A program made the translations under genes and the position numbers. Shown here piece by piece: positions 34,281 to 49,320 of a DNA stretch of 64,000 nucleotides. The DNA lies in NCBI GenBank assembly GCA_029747015.1, contig JAKOGI010000110.1, forward strand, positions 527,233-591,232, given 5' to 3'. The stretch comes from Carnegiea gigantea (Eukaryota; Streptophyta; Magnoliopsida; Caryophyllales; Cactaceae). The notes beneath the pieces were generated by a model. The model did no database searches. It was not told where the DNA came from and saw nothing but the letters and a program-made list of their open reading frames with translations. Numbering within the stretch: the stretch's first letter is position 1; each line of letters begins with the position of its first letter.

Positions 34281-35444
34281 ATCATACCTCTTCCAAAGAA
34301 GGGGGAAAACCTGCAGTGAGATTTGCGAAAGCCCAAGGGACTAAAGTCTAAATAGAGTATACCTAAAAAGACTCTGCAGGCACAAGGCTGAGTGGGCAAT
34401 GACTGGAGACAGATGGAGAATAGCTTCGGTGTCTGATTGAGAAACAGAGCAACCCGATATGAGGTTAATAAAATCAGGATATAAATGAACTCACAGGTAT
34501 CATAATATTTTTATGTTCTATTTTATTTCATTTTATTTTAAGAAAAGGAAGTACAGACAGGTACATTCTGCAGCCCAAGCTAAGTGTAACCCTGCTGGTT
34601 TCATAATTTGACTCCATATGTAAAGCCATTGAAGACAGCGTTAGAGGTGCTTCCTGGAAGCTCCATCATCCCACCTTTGTCTCACACTGGCTTATCACTT
34701 ATCGCTTGGATTCCATGACTAATTTGAGCATCAAAGGCTCTGCTTTAGGACTTTTTCCTAGGCCCAAAGTTCATGTTGCAGGTCATTATAGACTTAGAGC
34801 CACCGCTCAACATTGAAAAAAAGAAACAGGCGTTCCTGCACAAGAAAGTTCCTCAGGGAAGACAGAGTGAAGACTGGGCTAACTATCACTATAACTGAGC
34901 CAACATTGACCAACTCGATTGTTATACAGAGCAAATAAAAATAGGCAAAGTGGCATTAAGATCATCCATTCGCGGCAGTATTTGCATGCCATATAACATT
35001 GACATCATCCAGGGTTCACAACAAGAGCAGCTCCCCAATAAGAGCCCCACAAAAGATAGGTTCAGGAGAACATCTTACCTAAATGGTTCTTTTCCCTGAA
35101 GGCAACGGACGAACCAGCAGGTTGGCAGCATGCGGATCACAATGCACAAATCCATGTTTAAAAATCATCTCAGCAAAATCTTCACTAACCTGAATCATAA
35201 TAGAAATCATGCATGCAACAATTAACTCGAGTGGCTAAGTCTTTGGAAGGGGAACCAAGGATATGGTCTAGAACCAGTGGTCATGCACCATCAGATCCCC
35301 CCCCGGGCGAAAAAAGGAGGGAAAAAAAAGAGATTCACCTTAATTTAAACACTTGAAATGTTTGAACATAATAATGGAGATCATGGTAAATAAGAGAAGT
35401 GTGGATATAACAAAACACACTACTGAAAGCAATATTTTGCGTAC

Positions 35445-35490
35445 GCGTGTGCATGTGCGTGCGTGTGCGTGTGCGTGTGCGTGTGCGCGG
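35445..35490. repeat. (GT)n / GTGCGT microsatellite
   Basis: Alternating CGTGTGCGTG units in an intron of the kinase pseudogene. Confidence 0.93.
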
Positions 35491-37156
35491 TAATATAGCC
35501 CAACTAGGGGCTAATATCTCACAAGGACCACCTTAGGACGGTAGGACCTAATGCTCCCACCACCCACCTCCCTCTTGTGGAAGGTGTGACTCCTCCCACC
35601 AGACCATCCCTTTGATGGTCATCGAAAGCAAATTGGTTTGCACTGCTGACGAAGTAATTTTCAAACTCCTATGTATGTTCACAAGCCACAGTTGAAAGCA
35701 GCAAGCATTTTTTGGGGGGGGGGGTTGAATACTAAAGATCCTGGGGAGTTGAGAAGCAGGAGCATAAGACAGCTATGTCAAGCATTTAAATGTGAGTGTA
35801 ACAAGCTCGATAAATTACCAGCTTTGAAACATGATATGGTCGAATTCCCATATTTTGAATGCCCTTCACATCATCAACTCGCATGCCATCCATAAATTCC
35901 ACAGTTAACAGTATGGAGGTACTTAAATTCCAATAGACCAATGGGACATATATTCTGTCTGTATGCGGCAAAAGCTTCTGAAAATTACGCGGACATTTCT
36001 CACTGTTTCTTGCCTCCACCAATAACTCCAGTTCCTTGATCGCCACATCAAGAAAATCAGAATCAGATCTCTCACCATCCTGCGAAACCTTCAATATCAG
36101 CCTGTTTATTTACCAATTGCACTGGTCCTCTTCTCCAATGAGATCATGTTTCTCACAGCCTCCAAATTTAAAGTCAAATAGAAACACATTGACAGAATCA
36201 AGGCAGGTATGTAGGTCAGCATTGAAAGATCTATTAATTTCCTTTGTCAATCTCAGGTTTACCAAAGGAACCTTTCTCAGATAAACGGAGACTTAAACAA
36301 TCTCAAATTTGACCTCCCCAAATTTACCAGCAACCCAATGAGCAGAACAAGTTTCCATTTTGAACTTCCATCATGAGTCAACCAGAGTATGAAACATTTC
36401 TAGTCATTTGGTCAATACATGTACCTTAACTAAGAAAAGCAAAATCGTCGACTCCGATGAGAACACTTTAAACACATCACATTAACCACAGTAGAATGAA
36501 CAAGATCATGCAGACTTGTGGCACAAACTCATCTACAAACATAAATGGTTAACGACTTTCTCAGTCAAATGTTATATTAGTTTAAAGATTTATTAGCGTC
36601 AGACAAAGCATATCAGCAACAAAGCAGCACATGGACGAGAATCCTATGAATGAATAATAAAATTAGCAGGAAAACAAAATTTAGCTTGTATTACTAATTT
36701 CAAGACCAGACAACATACCTTAGGCAAGCTTTCACGGACTTCAGCAACCAACCATCTAGGCATTGCAAGTAATTCCGCAGACAGCAGTACAATGCAAGAG
36801 GTCAGGACAATGGAAAACCTTTTTTGGGGGGGGGGGGGCAGCATCCAAGGTACATCTAGGCAGAGTACCTGTAATCAAAATTGGGGAACAGCCACTCCAC
36901 AGTTGCATAATCTGCAGCCACAGTATCGGTCATGTGAGAGTGCTGAACCTGGAGATTAAACAAGCCATAGGTGTATGCAAAAATGTCCTACAGAATACAA
37001 CAGAGATCCAGGTTTCAGAGATCCAAATTGAACACTTGGTAATGAAGATTGCTTATAGACGTTCACAGCAACTTTTTGGCCATTATGTAAATGCATAACA
37101 TGAACTTGTGCAAGAGAAGCACTTGCGATCGTGACAGGATCGAATTTGGTGAAGAT

Positions 37157-38245
37157 CTGCATAAACGAGGGCTAGGTCAGTCAGAGGTTTCAATGTGCAG
37201 CAGTTAGAGTCAAACAGATGAGACAAAGATCCCTCTACTCAGATTGCCCCTTCCCTCCCTCTCTTCTCTACTCCCTCTCTCTACAATTTTTTTTTTCTTT
37301 TTTATTCCCTTATCTCTCTCATCTTTCTCCCTCCCCTCCTCCCTTTAGATGGCTAAAGCGATGAAGAGCGAGGAATACCCAAAACGAAATTAACTCTCTC
37401 ATGAATAGGAATTCAGTACCCGTATTCTGTTATGCCCCTTCAAAGTCAAAAATTGAGTTGACCTTCTCTAATTCCGTGAATGGTGGTGAGCAACAGCCAA
37501 AGCACGCCACAACAGAGAGACTAAGATGATCACCGCAGAATCCTTAAAATAAAAGGATGCTCTCCACAAAACGAGTATATTAACGGGCTAGATGCTAGAC
37601 TCTAGATCACCAAACCATACGAAAAGTCATCAGCTCTATGAATTTGATAATGAGGTAAGAGGACGATTAACACTTACAATCATGTTGAAAAGAAGAGGGA
37701 TAAGATTCATGACTATCCCTGTTGGTTGCAAGCACATGATATTGAAATCACATATATAATTAGGACTAGATTTTCATCCACACGTGATCAAGGAACTCGA
37801 CGAAATACAAAACATAAATCAATCGAGATCCAAGGCCCTGAGAAAATTCAGTTCATATCAACTCAATAGTTTTGTGGGGAGGAATGTTTGCCATTCATGG
37901 GATCCAGCCAATAGATTCAAACATATTGTGGTGAAGATCCCAGCAATAACAAAAAATCTCTGAGGCCAACATCAAAGACCATAATCAAGCCGCGATATTC
38001 CAAGCCTAACTGGCATAACTTACATATCAGCCCAACAAAGACATGTCAACTCAATAGAACATTGACCAAAAGCTGAAAATTTTCACAACAGTTTACAAAC
38101 CAATCACGTTATGATGAACAAAGCAACAAGCACATACAGGACAACCGTACAGCTTAAATGAATCAAACAGAAACTGCGCTTTTAGTCCTGAACCTAACCC
38201 TAAGGTAGAGAATTACGGAAAGTAACAAGAAGATTTTGGGATTAC
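37157..38245. other. Intron-like stretch lacking expected kinase exons
   Basis: Between the first exon and the SLAQVHV exon, relatives encode roughly 95 residues including the KxGQ signature. I translated the minus strand here and saw nothing matching. The sequence holds CT-rich and AT-rich DNA only. Confidence 0.55.
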
Positions 38246-38928
38246 CAGAAGCAATGCTAGCGGCAGCGACAGAGTCACGAAAGAGGCGGTCGGGGACATT
38301 GGTGCATAGCTTAGGAGTGGCTTGCGGATCTTCGGAGGTCAAGACGGCGCCGCCGGCGGCTCCTCCGCCGAGGATGGCGGTTGCCGCCATTAGCTTCGCT
38401 CCGGCGGCCCATCGCGCGGTGATTTCGCGATTTTGTGCAAGAAAATGCAGAGAGAAATTATTATTTAAAAAAAAAAGAATCGACCATGGGCCTACATTAT
38501 CTATCAGCCCAACAACCACGCTTGCTTTGATTTTTGAGCAACGCGCTCTCTCTCTCTCTCTCTCTCCCTCTCTCTGCTCGTTCTCCTTCTGCCATCATTC
38601 TCCTCCTTCCCTCGCCCACTGCCTGCTCCTCTCACTCTCGCTGTTCCGATAAAACCCATATAATGTCGTGATAAAAAATTTATTAAAAAAAAGAAAAAAA
38701 AGAAGAAAAGCTCATATGCAAAAATGTAAATTATTTTATATATAACTGATGAGATGGACAAAATACACATACTCTAACTGAAGAACCAAAAGTAAAACCA
38801 CTGATTAACCACAAACAAGCCAATAGTTGCTGACAGTAAACAGCTCTACATCCTACATCCTATTATTTACCTGATTAACTACTTAACTTCTTCATTTCCT
38901 TACTCCCTTGCTTCTGGCCTTCCCATCT

Positions 38929-39435
38929 TCACATTACAGTGCACAGCTTAGGAGCACTGACTTCATTTGTCTTCCTTGGAAACTTGATTTTGACCACATT
39001 TTCTTCGGTGGTGACTTCCATTCCGTCAGATATGGCATCAGCAGGAAGCATGTAATCCATGTTTAGGGGTCCCTCATCACCAGCCACGTCCACATTCAAG
39101 TCTTGATTGTTTACCTTGATAGAGTAGACACCCGTGAAACCCCTGACCATAGTTTCCAGTGAGTACGTCTTCTCATTAGCTCGCCAGTCCACCACCACCG
39201 GCGGCAGCGGCGGTGGCCTTGAATCATACAAAACTTTGGACGATCCTCCTGGGCCTTCGAGCATAAGTCTCTGGCCATCCCAGCTGATGCTCACCCTTTC
39301 ATCGCGGACTCGGTAGCTCAAGTCTTGTGTTTTCATCATGAATTCGTATGATGGAAGCATGATTGGCAAGTTTTTCCCGGCCCATTTATCCCTCCTCTCA
39401 CTCACATTGATCTTAGTCGAGATCTCAGATGCCAT
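38929..39435 (-). CDS. 168-residue CaaX-box protein of unknown function
   Basis: A single exon from MASEISTKIN to a C-terminal PKLCTVM. The last four residues, CTVM, form a CaaX prenylation box, so the protein is probably lipid-modified and held at a membrane (inference from motif). No signal peptide or membrane segment is seen. The body alternates charged and hydrophobic beta-like segments (RVSISWDGQRLMLEGPGG, VVVDWRANEKTYSLETM), with a proline stretch PPPLPP. I do not recognise the family. Two related broken copies lie at 42828-43377 and 5245-5673. The start follows a run of stops and sits in a plausible plant context (TAATGGCA). Confidence 0.8.
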   Translation of the reverse strand: MASEISTKINVSERRDKWAGKNLPIMLPSYEFMMKTQDLSYRVRDERVSISWDGQRLMLEGPGGSSKVLYDSRPPPLPPVVVDWRANEKTYSLETMVRGFTGVYSIKVNNQDLNVDVAGDEGPLNMDYMLPADAISDGMEVTTEENVVKIKFPRKTNEVSAPKLCTVM

Positions 39436-39967
39436 TACTGTTTGATTCTCTTGCTCTCTCTCTCACCTTTTTTTCTCTCTCTTCAGAAGAGATGGGGTGG
39501 GAGAGAAGGCACACGTATTTATAGGGGTGGGTTTTGGGGAAAAGGCGAAAACCGTTGTGCATTTTCTGGTTTTTGGTTTTTACAAGCTCCTTCAGGTAAG
39601 TCATCAGTGTTTCTTCATTTATTTTTTTCTGTTTGTTCAAGTTTATTCATTATCATCATCTACAAAATAGCAATCATGGCAGAGAGACAGTCAGACAGCA
39701 AAGGGGGGGGGGGATGGTGCTCGCCTCACAGGTTTGTTGATTTGTTGTACGATCAGGGATTTCGTTTCCGCCTCATTAAATGCTGCGGATCCCTTTTTGC
39801 AGTTAACTATTCTTTAAACACTTAAAATGTATGTTTTCGTGGATTGAGCAAAAAATAGAAGGGATTGGGGCTCATGTCTCTTGATAAGGTAAGTGAAGTC
39901 TACGGTAAAATTTCACCCTAATTTCTAAATTCTAACAGCTTGCTCTAAATTTAAACCTATAAATACT
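39436..39967. other. Upstream region of the CaaX gene
   Basis: A CT-rich stretch at 39447-39483 directly precedes the start and probably forms the 5' leader. No other gene is seen. Confidence 0.5.
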
Positions 39968-40337
39968 AAGGGAGTGTTTAGTAATAATTTCAGACCAAAA
40001 TTATTACTTGGGAGAATTTTAGTTGTTTCAGCAAACTCAAACAGATAATTTGATAAATAGCTGTTTGTAACAGCTATTTACCTCAAAAAGACTCTTTTTA
40101 AAAAGTTATTTCCATTAACCTTTTGGGAAGACTTTTTTAATGAAATGATAGTACCGTATATTATTTAAAAGTAATTTATAGACAATAACATTAATAAAAT
40201 TTTACCAACACCTTATTTAAAAACAACTAGTTTTACCAACTATTTTTCTGAAAACAGTTAATTCAAAAAGCTAACGGCTAACAACTAGTATAAATAGTTA
40301 ACAGCTAATAAGTAACAACTGTTTGCCAAACAGGACC
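39968..40337. mobile_element. Small inverted-repeat element with TGTTTRG termini
   Basis: The left end GGGAGTGTTTAGTAATAA and inverted right end GGTCCTGTTTGGCAAACAG are similar. The interior matches the element at 18591-18955. It is probably a MITE of the same family. Confidence 0.55.
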
Positions 40338-40406
40338 AAACTTGAATAACCCCGAATCCCTATTAATGTGATTTAGTATTCCTTTTTTTTTTGTATAAAA
40401 AGATAC

Positions 40407-42827
<2,421 letters not shown>

Positions 42828-43377
42828 TCACATGATCACACAATCGTGGTTAGATGGTGGCACCGGAGCAACCCGAGGAAAGTCGATGAGAAGCTTATCC
42901 TCGCGGGCTTTGATGACCACGCCCTTGGCAATGGTGTCGTCCGGCAGATGATAGGCTTCTGAGAAAGGCCCAGCCTCTGAGACGAGGTTGATGATGTCCC
43001 GATGGTCAGGATCGACATCGACCTGGTTATTTTTCGAGAGGCCCCTGACAGTGCTCTCGAGGGTGTACTATTGGCTGTCGCCTTCCAGTCGACAACCACT
43101 AGAATGGGCGGAGGATGGCTGAAGTCGATGAGTACTTTTGAGTGCCCTTGGGGACCCTTCAGCTTCAGAATTCGACCATCAAATGAAACAGAGAGTGTGA
43201 AGCGATCAGAATCCGGGGGTTCGGGGTAGACGACCTGAGGGGGAGGTGGGCCCTGTCCCTATCGGCGACCATGAACCCGTAGGACGGAAGAGGGATAGCT
43301 TGTCGCCAGTAAGTTCCGACCATCCTTACCCGACTTCCTCTTTCCATGTCGACTCGTTTCGAGACTTGGTTCCCCAT
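42828..43377 (-). pseudogene. CaaX-family paralogue with two frameshifts
   Basis: Reading across frames on the minus strand gives LPSYGFMVADRDR, then (shift near 43250) PPDSDRFTLSVSFDGR and VLIDFSHPPPILVVVDWKAT, then (shift near 43060) LESTVRGLSKNNQVDVDPD, and finally DFPRVAPVPPSNHDCVIM followed by TGA at 42828-42830. Gross layout, proline stretch and C-terminal CaaX box (CVIM) match the intact gene at 38929-39435. The first frameshift is shared with the copy at 5245-5673, so it predates duplication B. An unrecognised intron could mimic one of the shifts, but no good splice sites are seen. Confidence 0.72.
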
Positions 43378-43502
43378 CTTCGAGATATCTCACTCTGTGT
43401 TTTCTCTCTCTTTCTCAGTGTTTTCTCTCTCTACACCAGCCTTTTTTTCTCTCTCTTGATTTCCTGGGGTTGTTGCCTTGTGAAAATGATTAGCCCTATT
43501 TA

Positions 43503-43694
43503 GGCCATGTTTTTTTCGTGGGTTAATTTTAAAATACCAACCTCAACTCGTTTTAACCAACTTTAACCCACTCCCATTATTTTAACCAAGTTTAATTTAT
43601 TACAAAAAAATTCAACGCACCTCAATCTACTTTAACATATCTCAACCTACTTTTTCCTTTTACCCACCCTAATTTAACCACGAAAATAACATAC
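43503..43694. mobile_element. Small inverted-repeat element, copy in segment B
   Basis: Counterpart of 5783-5973, with the same GGCCATGTTTTTTTCGTGGG left end. The right end here reads ACCACGAAAATAACATA. Confidence 0.55.
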
Positions 43695-44898
43695 CCTTAT
43701 AGAGCAACCTACGGTTTCGTGTTTTAATTTTGGGTAAGAGTGCAAATTCGGCTGAGGCTACCCTCAAGGGGAAGGTAAAGGACCTGAGTATTTGGACCAA
43801 AATGCCCCTTGTTCTGGCTGTTTTGTGTGCTTCACATTTCACAGGCCCTTGTTTCCGTACCCTCTCATTATTACGTCTTTCTCCCCCCCTCGGGTTTTGT
43901 CAGTCAAGTTACCAAACCAAATGCGTGCACCACCATGGCGCCCTGCAATCTCACCTTTTGAATACCGTCCCTCATTTGCATTTAATTTCAAGTTTTTGTC
44001 TGACTAATTTTCCGTTTTATTCAAGCCAATCTTTGCCCCAAATGCACAGTACGTACAACGGGGTGAATGTAACATCTAACTTGAGTAAGTTGGTAACTAT
44101 CTATCGGTAATAAGGGTGTAATATTATAGCTAGCTAAAAAGATGTCATTGTAAATCATGCATTAAAGCGCTTAAATATTTATGGCTGTGAACATTGTAGT
44201 AAACAAATATGCTATGAGGTTTAATGGACTAGTGGTCATCATTATATATAAACATATACGGATTATGATATTTTAGCACACTTGAGTCATGACACATGGG
44301 TATTAGATACAAATGACATGCATGCCTAATGTAACAAACAAGGAATGATTGTTATAATTAAACATCAAATGAATATATATCTGAACTAAACAATTTTGTT
44401 GATTGATTATAACTAATTTCATTAGAAGAAAAAGACAATTCGATTTTTCATGCAAAAAATCCAACATTAAATGTTTGGCATACAATAACTTTGTTCATGT
44501 GCACATTTTCTATTCGACTAGACATCTAAATCAGGAAATTTAGTCATGTAAAGTTCTCTTGATTTGTTTTTAAGTTATAAGTATAATACAACAATTTTCT
44601 TCTTTTAGACTGTGAAAGTATTGTTCATAATAATGTACATTTTATTCATGGAAGATTTCTTCTGAGAAGGTAATTGAAGGGGTTGATTTTGTAAGTATAA
44701 GTGTAAAATAAGTTGTATTATGCTTGGTTCTAGCTAGGTCCAATCTGAGTCTTATAGATCTTACTAGGTTAGATGGCATTTAAACTTAGAAATTGTTTTG
44801 CTTGGCTATGCCGCAGCAAGGTGATTAGGGTGCTAGGAGTTTGGTGCTAATTTGCAGGACCAACACATTGCCCAGGTGTTCAGGCCTAGATTGCAGCT

Positions 44899-45604
44899 AC
44901 AGCTGACAATAAAACCCGTCCCCGCTTAAAACCCGCAAAATCCGCCCCAATGGGTATGAGTATGGGTATGAAATTTTTTTAAAAAATGGGTATGGGGTGG
45001 GTATTGCTAAATGGGTATGGGTATAGGCTCCACCCACCCTGTACCCGCCCCATACCTATGTTACTAATACCCGCCCTGTTTAAAACCCATACCTATTTAG
45101 AATTGTGGCTTGTGAAAGTTATTCACCTATTGTCTTTGACTCTTTGTCGTTTCATTTAGAATTCTAGTTGTTGTGAACTGTGAACTAAGTTTGTGGTTGG
45201 TTTGAACTTTGAACTATTTGCTATGTTTTTAGACTCTTGTCTTGTCATGGAAATTGGCGATCTTGTTTAGATTACGTATTTGGAAGCTTCTACTTGTGGA
45301 TGTTCTTAGACTATCATAGTCTTATACTCTTATGATGATCATGTATTGTTGGAACTCGAAAGCTTAATATGAATGTGGTGTGTTTTCTTTTTTGGTTGAA
45401 TATGGGTATGAAATGGGTTCGATTTTTTTATATATATGTACCCGAATTAAACCCGCAATACCCGCAATACCCGGTGGTTATGGTATGGGTATGATTTTAT
45501 AATACCCTGTGGGTATGGGTATAGATATGGATACTGATTTTATAAATGAATATAGGTGAGGGTACAGCAAAATCTGCCCCGTACCCGCCTCATTACCAGC
45601 CCTA
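44899..45604. mobile_element. Non-autonomous hAT-like element, second copy
   Basis: Counterpart of 7181-7888. Here the flanking ATTGCAGCT (44890-44898 and 45605-45613) is perfectly duplicated, and the inverted right end reads TAGGGCTGGTAATGAG, closer to the left end. Confidence 0.65.
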
Positions 45605-46836
45605 ATTGCAGCTGTAGGGTAGCACGGATGCCCAGTACTTGATTGGCCACCTTTCATGCCTTTTCCCCTACACCCTTTTCTCCCCATTGCCCGTACAGCA
45701 ATATAGAAATTTTATTTATGATTCCATTACATATATCTTGAATAATTCGTAATTTAAAATTTAATAAGCCTAGATAAATCTAAATAAAACAAACCTAGAT
45801 GATAGATTTATAAAACTGGTATTATATATATCATTGTTGTTTTTATTAGGATGTCTTGCATGCTTGTATTACACGTGTTTCTTGCATCTATTAGCTAGCC
45901 ATTTTAGAAAGAATATTTTCTAAGAAAAATTTAAAATTTTTTTGTCAAAGCACAGTCATCATTTTCATTGGCATTAATCAAATTTAATAAAATTCAAAAG
46001 AGGAAGACATATGTATAATGAACTTAATTTCTAAATTCGTTGCGAGTTTGACTATTTTTCTGCTTGTTGTATACATACATGTATAAACATACATAAATTT
46101 GTCTTCGTTATTTCTTTCCCTTAATTTTACAGTTTCATGTAAGGAGGAGACAGCTTAATAGCATATCCCTGGCCTATGTTAGTTAGCTCAAGTTATAAAT
46201 TTTTTGAATATTGATAGAGCTTATGTGAAGTTATGTGATTATTATGCATGACAATCATAGGACATGAGCGATGGCTTGTCCTATTATTGATTTACTGTCC
46301 ATGGATGATCACAAAACTCCTTCTATTTGAAAATGCTCCGTGCGACTTGAATTGGTCCTCATTCATGCAAGTAAGATGTTGATCAAGTTCAAATCAGCTA
46401 AGATGTAAGAGATTAAAACCAAAAAAAAAAAAAAAACCCCCTTGGCTTGAGAGAGATTCTCATCAAACTAAAATAATCCCTTCCATTCACTCCCCTTTTT
46501 GTCTTCTAAAGTTGACTTTTTAAATCAAATTAATCCAACTTTGATTACATTTCTATCAACAATAGACGTAAAAAATATGACAGAGAGAAACTTCAAAATA
46601 GTAAAAATTTTAAATTCAAAACAATTTACTCTAAGAGTACGGTTAATTTTTTTTTTTATTGACTAACCAAAGTCACTAGAATAAAATAAATGTCATGTGA
46701 CGAATTCTTATAATTAAGAGGCAAGCTCAAGCACACGAAATGAAATGAATATGTCATAGATAGATAGACCGACAGACAGGCGGACAAATAGATAGAGAGA
46801 TAGACATGTGTATACGTATAGAGAGAGAAAGAGAGA

Positions 46837-46839
<3 letters not shown>
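45605..46839. other. Non-coding AT-rich stretch of segment B
   Basis: Collinear with 7889-9125. No gene is seen. Confidence 0.6.

Positions 46840-46869
<30 letters not shown>
46840..46869. repeat. (TA)n microsatellite, short allele
   Basis: About 15 TA units at the position where the left copy has about 41. Confidence 0.95.
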
Positions 46870-46872
<3 letters not shown>

Positions 46873-47073
46873 TGGATAAATAGATACATTACATCCATAC
46901 TGACAAAACCCACAAATTACCTGCTAATCTGCCATGATGGAAACCTCCCAGACATACCTGCCCAAAGGTGTTGAATTTCAGGCCTCAATCTGCCTTATGC
47001 CCAGCCCACCCATGTTTTCTGGCCTATCAATCTGACTCAGAATGCTAGACCTCCATCACGGAATCACTCATCA

Positions 47074-47326
47074 GGCCTATTCTTTTCATTATTGGTCTTT
47101 TCTAATTTATCAACTTCAACTCACGTCAACCTACTTCAACCTAACTCCTTCAAAATTTTATTCTTACTGTTTTAACCAACTTCAAAAAATATACCAATTT
47201 TAACCTACTTCAACCCACTTCAACAAAAAATTCCGACTTCAACCCAGTTCGACACACTTCAACCTACCTCAACTAATTTTACCCTTCTACCATCCAACAC
47301 TAATTTACCAACGAAAAGAACAGATC
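47074..47326. mobile_element. Small inverted-repeat element, diverged family member
   Basis: The left end GGCCTATTCTTTTCATTATTGG and the inverted right end GATCTGTTCTTTTCGTTGG pair as inverted repeats. The interior is rich in CAACCTACTTCAACC. It is related to 5783-5973. Confidence 0.5.
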
Positions 47327-47642
47327 CTCAATGTCTGTGGAAAACCTTTTGCAGATTTGAATCACTTGCTGAATTACATAATGTGGCAAGATAACAATGG
47401 AAGCCCAATAAATGACTAAGTCTCCTCCGGGCCCGGCTTTTCACCCCAGCAGCAATTCTCTCAATCGAACTATGATAGCTCGACAATGATTTGACCCTCA
47501 GTACGCTCTTTAACACCATTAAAAATAATTTGACATTCATCTTTGCTAATCATAGCCCATGTGCAACAGAAAACTTCTCGAAACCACGCGGCAAACCCCA
47601 AACACAAATCTAGTATCACTTCCGTAGTAGTGCTGCATCATC

Positions 47643-47988
47643 CAGTGGCGTAGCCAGCGTGGGGTCAGTGGGGTCAGCCGACACCCCTCTCAAAAAAAAA
47701 AATTAATATACATCTGAGAATTAAAAAAAAAATAGAAGTTGACTATATATATCCAATGTGTTGAAAAGAGACATGAAACCTCCCTTGCTTCAATGGTCCA
47801 AGCGCCTAATTTGTGAGTTGGCTTGTCTTTGAGGTCACGGGTTCGAGTCCTCTATCCATCCCTTTTTCCGTTTGATTTTTTTCATTTTTTTTTAAAGCCT
47901 CCGATACTCTTCCTCTATTTGTTTGACAATTCGAGTCCTCAACTCTCTCTTCCGACACCCCTATTCGAAATTTCTGACTTCGCCACTG
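47643..47988. mobile_element. Non-autonomous hAT element with an internal tRNA-like segment
   Basis: 346 bp with ends CAGTGGCGTAGCCAG and, inverted, CAGTGGCGAAGTCAG, flanked by a perfect 8 bp duplication GCATCATC (47635-47642 and 47989-47996), diagnostic of the hAT superfamily. There is no transposase. Inside lie a Pol III A box (TGGTCCAAGCG, 47794-47804) and B box (GGTTCGAGTCC, 47840-47850). Confidence 0.88.
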
Positions 47989-48074
47989 GCATCATCCGCA
48001 AAGTATCAATGGATAATCAGCAAGTCTTTGCGTGTAAAATGGGAACTTTTAATGTAATCCCGGCCCATCCATCT

Positions 48075-48731
48075 TCTCACATCTAAACATGCATTCCACG
48101 CAAAGCACAAATAGAAGAGAAGTTACCCATGCTTTTAAAAGAAATTACATATCAAAATATCACAGATATTCAAAGATGGAGCTACTGAAATCCAAATGAT
48201 GTCAATTGACATATCAAAAAATGATAGCTTACAGAATGCACCTTTTTTTTTTTTTCCTTTTTTTGAGGTGGACAATGGGCATGAGCTGTCCCTATGAAAA
48301 TTTTTTCGTTTGAGGGAAAAAGGGGATTTTTTTTTCTAGGCTTTCACTACAACAATATGATATTAATTTATGAATAATAATGAATATTTGGGAATTTGGA
48401 AGACTCTACTTCATTGAAAATTTGAGATCACTAATATCTCTTAGTCATAATCTGTCGGCATGGGAATTGGAATAAGATCTTAGAGCATAATTCAGTCAAT
48501 TGACAAAACATTGGAACTCAAGCAGCGAATCATGACGAAACCTAGTCATGTTTTTGCAAAATTATAAAACTATGAAACAAGGGCTAGGAAACCTCAAAAG
48601 CACGACCTCTAGGACTCCAACACAAACAAGCGCGCCGTGCACTATTAAGCCATTCGCAAATTCATGTTAAGGGTTAGCTTATTTAACATGTATATTGGCT
48701 TCTATTTTTTTTTCATTTTTGCCATATATAA
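48075..48731. repeat. Segment C, third copy
   Basis: It matches 4305-5000 (with a 35 bp difference near 48122) and, in its right part, 9341-9811. No genes are seen. Confidence 0.9.
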
Positions 48732-48790
48732 TTTTTTTTTTAAGAGGGGTGTCGGGAGATACCATTGATACCACGCTGGTTTCGCCACTG
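48732..48790 (-). mobile_element. Single surviving end of a hAT element, second copy
   Basis: Counterpart of 9812-9874, ending CGCCACTG. It is homologous to the left end of 47643-47988. Confidence 0.6.
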
Positions 48791-49320
48791 ATTTTGTGAA
48801 CAATAGAATCCAAAAAGGTTATACAACAGTAGCAGTGTTTACATAAAATGCTTCTACTTTGTGATTAATAGGTTTTTATTTTGTGAACAAGAGGTTATTG
48901 TTTACAAAAACAATAAGTTTTGGTTTTTGTGAACAATAAAATGACCTTTGCGAATTAGGTTAACGTTTTGGGAACAATAAACACTTTTTCATTGATAATT
49001 CTGTTTAGCATATCTTTTAATGATTTTTAATTATTGGTATCGGTGGCTTATATATATCTAATACCTTTTATTGACCAATTAGACATTTTTGGAGAACAAT
49101 AGAAAATTAACCGTTAATGAGTAATGGTAATAATATGTACATTAAACACTTTCATTAATGATTCCACCTAGTATTTTGATTTGATTTAATGAAGTTCCCT
49201 CACTTTATAACTCCATAAAAACAAAAACAAAAACAAAAACAAAAACAAAAACCTCCATTTCTATTCTCTAACTTGTGCAAGGGTTCTGTACTAATTCACA
49301 CTTATGGGACTTGCTATTTC

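Larger units (their letters stand above)
26498..34686. repeat. Segmental duplication A, right copy
   Basis: It is collinear with 1-4311 apart from the 3.87 kb retrotransposon at 28216-32080 and small indels. Here the duplicated stretch lies inside its presumably original context, the long intron and adjoining exons of the kinase locus. The left copy is therefore likely derived. Confidence 0.95.
25167..38390 (-). pseudogene. ABC1/UbiB-type atypical kinase locus, degenerate
   Basis: Exons found by translation and splice sites: 38246-38390 (MAATAILGGG start), 37061-37156 (FDPVTIASASLAQVHV), 36869-36948 ([20 protein letters not shown]), 36719-36755 ([13 protein letters not shown]), 35819-36034 (LVEARNSEKC to YHVSKL), 35079-35189 (FVHCDPHAANLLVRP), 27078-27169 (LVLLDHGLYKELDF), 26821 to about 27000, and 25167-25385 (YLIIGKVSPEAVIEAK, stop). 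The family phosphorylates or remodels quinone-related metabolism in plastids and mitochondria. Lesions: no exon for the KxGQ region between 37157 and 38245; exon 35079-35189 ends in an in-frame TAG and is out of phase with the next; TAA at 26965-26967; no exon found joining SELR to LQGSS. The long intron holds segment A and a retrotransposon. Confidence 0.85.
42960..46999. repeat. Segmental duplication B, right copy
   Basis: Counterpart of 5245-9338. It is continuous on the left with the rest of the CaaX pseudogene, so this copy keeps the ancestral context. Confidence 0.93.

Noticed and set aside
38504..38770. ORFs around the CT repeat between the kinase and CaaX loci
   Set aside because: They come from CT/GA repeats and A runs. 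No conserved protein is seen.
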